This document shows, one piece after another, positions 58,996 to 64,000 of a DNA stretch of 64,000 nucleotides. Source of the DNA: Micropterix aruncella. Taxonomy: Eukaryota > Arthropoda > Insecta > Lepidoptera > Micropterigidae. Position numbers and translations under genes: made by a program. Position 1 is the first letter of the stretch, and each line of letters begins with the position of its first letter. The notes below the pieces were generated by a model, which saw only the letters and a program-made list of their open reading frames with translations, did not search any database and was not told where the DNA came from. Location of the stretch: positions 35,785,788-35,849,787 of the forward strand of contig OX155952.1 of the NCBI GenBank assembly GCA_944548615.1, read 5' to 3'.

Positions 58996-59325
58996 CGAAA
59001 TAATTCAGTTTTTTCCATGCCCTGAAAAGTTTGCTTGGTGGCATGTACGAGGTCTTACATATAGAGCAACGGTATGCTTCGGTGCTGTTTTAGAAAACTA
59101 ACAAACCATCCAACGAACGATTTGTGCAGCCCTGGCCAGGAGTGCTCCTGAGACAGTAAACCGAGTAAATCAACGGGCACGTTTTTATAAGGTTGAGGAG
59201 CACTCATATTTAAGGAAGAAAGGGAAAGGTATATTAATTTGCAAGTATGCTAGCAACTTTTTACTGATATTTAAAAAAACAAAGGAAAATATTTCCTTCT
59301 CTAGTAAAGCGGTTAAAAGTCTGTG
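58996..59325 (+). pseudogene. Possible transposase C-terminal remnant (unit 1, stop)
   Basis: Same frame as 62202-62537 but broken by TAA near 59099. It has QTIQRTICAALARSAPETVN then RARFYKVEEHSYLRK. The spacing resembles the last helix of mariner-like transposases, but the match is weak. Confidence 0.35.
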
Positions 59326-59704
59326 AAAAAGTATATACTATAAAGTATTCATATGAGTTTTCATTAGTATAATTTCGGCCTTTCGTTGACCTGGCTTATA
59401 GACATGTTTCGGTGTAATTCATACACTGAGAAAAATATAACGATGTAATACACATATTTCAACAACGGTTACGTATATAACTCGGACTGTGGTCCATACG
59501 TATGAATTAACATGACGCGTACCCAGTGTTGGCGTGGCGGTAGTTACCGTGCCGTAATGTTTAAACATAATGTTATGTAATTTCGTAGCCACCTTGGGAT
59601 CTCGCTTCTAATATGACAGCATGTAGTATTATTTAATTTATTTAATTTATTTAATTTTCGGGAAACATACAGCGCTGCATTAATTATGACTAATTATCTT
59701 AATA

Positions 59705-60015
59705 CAGTGGGCCCGATTGCGTTTCTTTGTGAACTAAAACTAAAATTAGTCCAAGCGAACAAGACAGGGCAATACGTTAGAGCGGAATATGAAACGACCG
59801 ATCGTCGATAAATACTACCTGCCGAACTTACATATACTCGTCTGAATAAATTAGAGCATATTTCGTGCGGTGTAAGATTTTACCTTGGCGGGCAGTTTTA
59901 ATGCGAAAAAGTGGCAACCGGTCATCTCACACTCCGCTCTAGCGTATTGCCCTGTCACGTTTACACGGACTAATTTCCGATTTTAGTTCAAGAAGAAACG
60001 CAATCGAGCCCAGTG
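59705..60015. mobile_element. MITE with ~95-bp inverted repeats (unit 1)
   Basis: Left end cagtgggcccgattgcgttt; inverted right end cactgggctcgattgcgttt. Further shared blocks: gaactaaaa, aattagtcc, gacagggcaatacg and tagagcgga. No clear target duplication. It has no ORF. Confidence 0.82.
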
Positions 60016-60238
60016 TTTCGCTGGCCGATTAATTGTTTCCTACATTATTTTCTTATAAGGTAAATCATAAATTGCATTGCACTATATTAAATTACAATCG
60101 AACTATTGCAAGGATAGGAAAGGAGAGGGATGGGATATATGTAGGATAGGATATAGGTATTCAAATTATAGTCTTTGCTATTCTCATTTTCGCTCTGAGT
60201 ATTTTGAAACAATTTGTATGTGTATATTATATACTCAC

Positions 60239-60366
60239 TTCCTAGACGCCTAGTGAGCTAAGGACAGCCTCGCAGAATTTAGGTTGGTTCAAGTAAAAAA
60301 TGTCGATATCTTCGAATCGACTATTATGAGTGGTCATCAAGCGGTGCATAACAGAGTTTTGGGCGG
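60239..60366 (-). pseudogene. LINE ORF2 C-terminus, cut by the duplication junction
   Basis: Minus frame AQNSVMHRLMTTHNSRFEDI and a final VLSSLGV stop. It is identical in content to 63450-63576 but stops at the junction with unit 2. Confidence 0.75.
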
Positions 60367-60528
60367 GTCTAATTTTGCTGAAAGGGGATTGATAAGTTTT
60401 GGAACAATGAACTCAATTCAATCACCGAATATTTTTTTTGGCTTGTTATACTTCAAATACAGTACAGAACGACGGTAGTAACATCGGGGGACTCGGGGAG
60501 CGAAAAGAAAAATTGGGGATATACTTAC

Positions 60529-60722
60529 CTCTCTTAGTTTTCCGTCTATAATTCTGATAAACGTGGTATGATGGTGGAAGTTGTTAAAAGAAATCGCCGT
60601 GATTATTCCGGAATTCTGCTACAAGCCAATCGTGAATTTAATGGCTATATTCAAAAGTGAGTTTGAAGAAGAAGTTTCTCATGACTCACAAGTAAAGAAT
60701 CTAACCCCGACATCCGATCCAT
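60529..60722 (-). CDS. Candidate two-exon gene start (unit 2)
   Basis: Exact counterpart of 57282-57475: exon 60690-60722, intron of 71 nt, exon 60529-60618, then gtaagt. Exons and splice sites are unchanged between units. Confidence 0.22.
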
Positions 60723-61350
60723 TCGCGGACGACGACTACAGAATTTATTGAGCCTGAGAGATATGCGGGCGATGTCTCCACAGCTCTGAAGTCGGAAAAG
60801 TCACGTCCTGGCTTTATGTCACACTTTTGATTGGATCGTCAAAACTGGCTTGTATTGCCTTCGCCCGTCGCCCTACCCACATTCGCAGCGCAGCCGCAAA
60901 AACAACGGGTGATTTTCAACGGCTATGTTTCATTTTGCGCACGTGATTTTATCCAGCGCCATTTTCCAACTAGAACGACGAAGCTTTGGTTACGACACTT
61001 TGGCACCGGAGAGCGATCGTTTTAGGAATATTATCAATTCTTGGAGCGTGGAGCGTTGAGCACGTGGCGTAAAATTTTCATTTGAAAATACTTTAGTCTT
61101 TTATTTTACTTCTAGATCGTTGATCGAGACTTCGTACGCGCCAAAAATTCGAATTTGCGTTTTTTATTGTTATTGGTGTAAATTCTATCCCAATCATACT
61201 CCAAGGGCTCAAATTACTCAGTTTTCTCGCAATTCTAACTGGCGTCTCGTAGGCGACAGTTGATGATTTCATCCGGTAATACATCTTACGTGTTAATAGT
61301 GATTCCTCGCAAACAATTCAACTCTTTGACAGCTTTAATCGTTAGTACAG

Positions 61351-61495
61351 TTTTATTTATTTATTTAGGAATTATTTACTATAAAAACAATCATTTTTGC
61401 TTACAAAAATAACATGAACCGAACGAAAAACCTTAACCTTATGCTTATTTGTTTCTGTCACCCAACTGGGACTAGCCCGTTCTAGGGTGGACAGG
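61351..61495 (-). mobile_element. LINE 3' UTR scrap (unit 2)
   Basis: Counterpart of 58109-58250. Confidence 0.7.
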
Positions 61496-61855
61496 ACTCT
61501 AATACATATTACAATAAATTATGTCAAAGTTTTGGAAAATGCTCATAGAACTAAATTGCTTTAAAATTTGGTATTCAAAAAAAAAAACCACAAGTCCATT
61601 ATAAAATCGGCACTAAATAGAATATAACAGTTTGATACATAGAATAGACCTAAAACTAAAATAAAGACAAAAATAAAGTTATAATAAAGAAAAAGTCATA
61701 AAAAAATACAAAACAAATCTACAATATTTAAAATCATGATAAGTAATATATACTTAATTAAATATAATAATACCGAGTCAAAATAAGTAAAATTCATTGT
61801 CAAAATAATACATGCAAAACATTTTATTTTATTTAAATTAGTTCAATGTACATAC

Positions 61856-62130
61856 GGTGGTATAGTGGTTAGGTCGCCTGATCTTACTTTCTACGTTCCC
61901 GGGTTCGATTCCCGGCTGGGTTACAATTTTCCGTTGGGATACAATTAACAAAATTGCATTTCAATTCTGTCGATCGAATGCTATATTAACGAGACACACA
62001 CTTAAACGCATATTTCACGCACACATACATATAAACTCTTCATAATAGGGTTGGTTAGAAGAGATTGCCGTATGGCAATAAACCCGCCCATTGTGAAGTT
62101 TCACAATAAAGAGTATAAACAAACAAACAT
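61856..62130 (+). mobile_element. tRNA-derived SINE (unit 2)
   Basis: Counterpart of 58641-58919, with a 4-bp deletion in the cacacata part of the body. Confidence 0.9.
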
Positions 62131-62201
62131 ATAAAAGAAATATTTAGTAAACTAATATTATTTATTTTGTCCTATTTACACAGTCAAAAATAAAACATCT
62201 C

Positions 62202-62537
62202 GTGAACGAAATTATTCAGTTTTTTCCATGCCCTGAAAAGTTTGCTTGGTGGCATGTACGAGGTCTTACATATAGAGCAACGGTATGCTTCGGTGCTGTT
62301 TTAGAAAACCAACAAACCATCCAACGAACGATTTGTGCAGCCCTGGCCAGGAGTGCTCCTGAGACAGTAAACCGAGTATATCAACGGGCACGTTTTTATA
62401 AGGTTGAGGAGCACTCATATTTAAGGAAGAAAGGGAAAGGTATATTAATTTGCAAGTATGCTAGCAACTTTTTAGTGATATTTAAAAAAACAAAGGAAAA
62501 TATTTCCTTCTCTAGTAAAGCGGTTAAAAGTCTGTGA
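62202..62537 (+). pseudogene. Possible transposase C-terminal remnant (unit 2, open)
   Basis: An open frame of 111 codons that begins at a GTG, not an ATG, so it is not a normal eukaryotic gene start. It contains FPCPEKFAWWHVRGLTY, QTIQRTICAALARSAPETVN and a basic RKKGKG stretch. The unit 1 copy has a stop. It is best read as an element remnant. Confidence 0.35.
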
Positions 62538-62915
62538 AAAAGTATATACTATAAAGTATTCATATGAGTTTTCATTAGTATAATTTCGGCCTTTCGTTGA
62601 CCTGGCTTATAGACATGTTTCGGTGTAATTCATACACTGAGAAAAATATAACGATGTAATACACATATTTCAACAACGGTTACGTATATAACTCGGACTG
62701 TGGTCCATACGTATGAATTAACATGACGCGTACCCAGTGTTGGCGTGGCGGTAGTTACCGTGCCGTAATGTTTAAACATAATGTTATGTAATTTCGTAGC
62801 CACATTGGGATCTCGCTTCTAATATGACAGCATGTAGTATTATTTTATTTATTTAATTTATTTAATTTTCGGGAAACATACAGCGCTGCATTAATTATGA
62901 CTAATTATCTTAATA

Positions 62916-63226
62916 CAGTGGGCCCGATTGCGTTTCTTTGTGAACTAAAACTAAAATTAGTCCAAGCGAACGAGACAGGGCAATAAGTTAGAGCGGAATA
63001 TGAAACGACCGATCGTCGATAAATACTACCTGCCGAACTTACATATACTCGTCCGAATAAATTCGAGCATATTTCGTGCGGTGTAAGATTTTACCTTGGC
63101 GGGCAGTTTTAATGCGAAAAAGTGACAACCTGTCATCTCACACTACGCTCTAGCGTATTGCCCTGTCACGTTCACACAGACTAATTTCCGATTTTAGTTC
63201 ACGGAGAAACGCAATCGAGCCCAGTG
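62916..63226. mobile_element. MITE with ~95-bp inverted repeats (unit 2)
   Basis: Counterpart of 59705-60015, same length of 311 bp. Confidence 0.82.
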
Positions 63227-63449
63227 TTTCGCTGGCCGATTAATTGTTTCCTACATTATTTTCTTATAAGGTAAATCATAAATTGCATTGCACTAAATTA
63301 AATTACAATCGAACTATTGCAAGGATAGGAAAGGAGAGGGATGGGATATATGTAGGATAGGATATAGGTATTCAAATTATAGTCTTTGCTATTCTCATTT
63401 TCGCTCTGAGTGTTTTGAAACAATTTGTATGTGTATATTATATACTCAC

Positions 63450-63905
63450 TTCCTAGACGCCTAGTGAGCTAAGGACAGCCTCGCTGAATTTAGGTTGGTT
63501 CAAGTAAAAAATGTCGATATCTTCGAATCGACTATTATGAGTGGTCATCAAGCGGTGCATAACAGAGTTTTGGGCGTAACTAGTGCTCACACGAGGGTTT
63601 TCGAACGTACGAGGAGAGCGAACCCTTCGTGGCGGAACCAACAATGACAGTTTCTTCACCAAATGAGGGCTATCAATTTTGTTATCTATTATTTTATGCA
63701 ATAATGTCGTATCAGCCGCTCTGCGGCGGTCTTCCAGTGAACTCATACTGAAATAGTTCAGCCTGCTCTCGTCCAAGTCCTAAGTTCCAAGTCCTAAGTG
63801 CTCACGGTAGTCCAGGTATCTAATGAAACGTCTTTGGATGCCCTCCACCCTATTTTTATATACGCCATATTGCGGATTCCAAATCTGCGATGCGAACTCT
63901 AAGAT
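63450..63905 (-). pseudogene. LINE ORF2 C-terminal region
   Basis: Minus frame from about 63905: SILEFASQIWNPQYGVYKNR, EGIQRRFIRYLDYREHLG, an in-frame stop at a 15-bp duplication (ccaagtcctaagt twice, 63773-63798), then SSLEDRRRAADTTLLHKIID, SPHLVKKLSLLVPPRRVR and a final VLSSLGV. It is the Jockey/CR1-type C-terminal order (WNP....I+.+E.+Q++F, L..RR...D...L.K...). It spans the right boundary of the tandem duplication. Confidence 0.85.
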
Positions 63906-64000
63906 GCTACGAACATATACGTACGGTTATAGTGGGACACATGAATCATGTTGAAATTACAGTATAATGTTATATCCGTATTTACCGCAAGGAAAATATT

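Larger units (their letters stand above)
57121..60367. repeat. Tandem duplication, unit 1 (3247 bp)
   Basis: It starts tctaattttgctgaaagg and ends cagagttttgggcg, immediately followed by unit 2 with the same start. The two units are nearly identical for their whole length apart from sparse substitutions and an indel region around 58290-58390. Confidence 0.92.
60368..63576. repeat. Tandem duplication, unit 2 (3209 bp)
   Basis: Direct copy of 57121-60367. Beyond 63576 the LINE ORF continues, so unit 2 carries the original right boundary. Differences from unit 1 include gaccac/gactac near 60737, the aactaac/aaccaac change that removes a stop at about 62312, and the loss of the 12-bp tandem array. 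Confidence 0.92.

Noticed and set aside
57121..63576. The two 3.2-kb units as LTRs of one retroelement
   Set aside because: They are directly adjacent with no internal region and contain unrelated SINE, MITE and LINE pieces.

Overview
This is a eukaryotic, AT-rich, intron-containing window almost certainly from a moth or butterfly (Lepidoptera). The call rests on the repeats: RTE-type and CR1/Jockey-like LINEs of lepidopteran flavour, a tRNA-headed SINE present in at least six copies, short Helitrons ending in CTAG between A and T, and TTAA-flanked and hAT-type MITEs. There is no bacterial operon structure, no rRNA, no CRISPR array and no convincing free-standing tRNA gene.

Only one piece of host protein-coding gene is well supported: a 122-bp minus-strand exon at 29695-29816, with consensus splice sites, encoding part of a FERM domain closest in my memory to the EPB41L4 (band 4.1-like 4) group. 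Much of the window is probably intron of that gene or flanking intergenic DNA. Several GC-richer, apparently single-copy blocks (about 20940-21300, 25340-25620, 33880-34110, 45250-45440, 48350-48790) could be conserved non-coding elements. A second, weaker gene candidate is a two-exon start at 57282-57475 (minus), repeated at 60529-60722.

Layout. 1-9.6 kb: RTE and CR1-like LINE debris, a SINE split by a LINE tail, a 712-bp TTAA element and part of a sister copy. 11.9-15 kb: a nearly complete but broken LINE (endonuclease plus reverse transcriptase). 17.5-19.7 kb: mariner relic, a ~660-bp retroposon nested in a LINE tail, and an LTR-like repeat carrying a palindromic fold-back insertion. 20-25.2 kb: Helitron, TTAA MITE, hairpins, and a CACGACTG-ended repeat interrupted by a LINE tail. 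25.7-31.3 kb: R1-like LINE end, second retroposon copy, the FERM exon, and an unclassified poly-C repeat holding a Helitron and an RTE tail. 32.8-41.4 kb: LINE 3' end, hAT and piggyBac relics, TA-flanked MITE, Helitron with a helicase remnant. 42.7-48.1 kb: more poly-C repeat, LINE 3' end, hAT MITE with a (GGTC)n core. 49-56.7 kb: LINE-in-LINE nest, composite hAT element, decayed RTE LINE with two more fold-backs. 57.1-63.6 kb: a 3.2-kb unit duplicated in tandem.

The coding-like sequence is dominated by dead transposable elements; none of the transposon ORFs is intact. The main points of interest are the fold-back family with variable palindromes, the shared 3' end between a non-autonomous retroposon and an R1-like LINE, the TTAA elements, the FERM exon and the recent tandem duplication. 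All family calls come from reading translations and repeats by eye; no database search was run.
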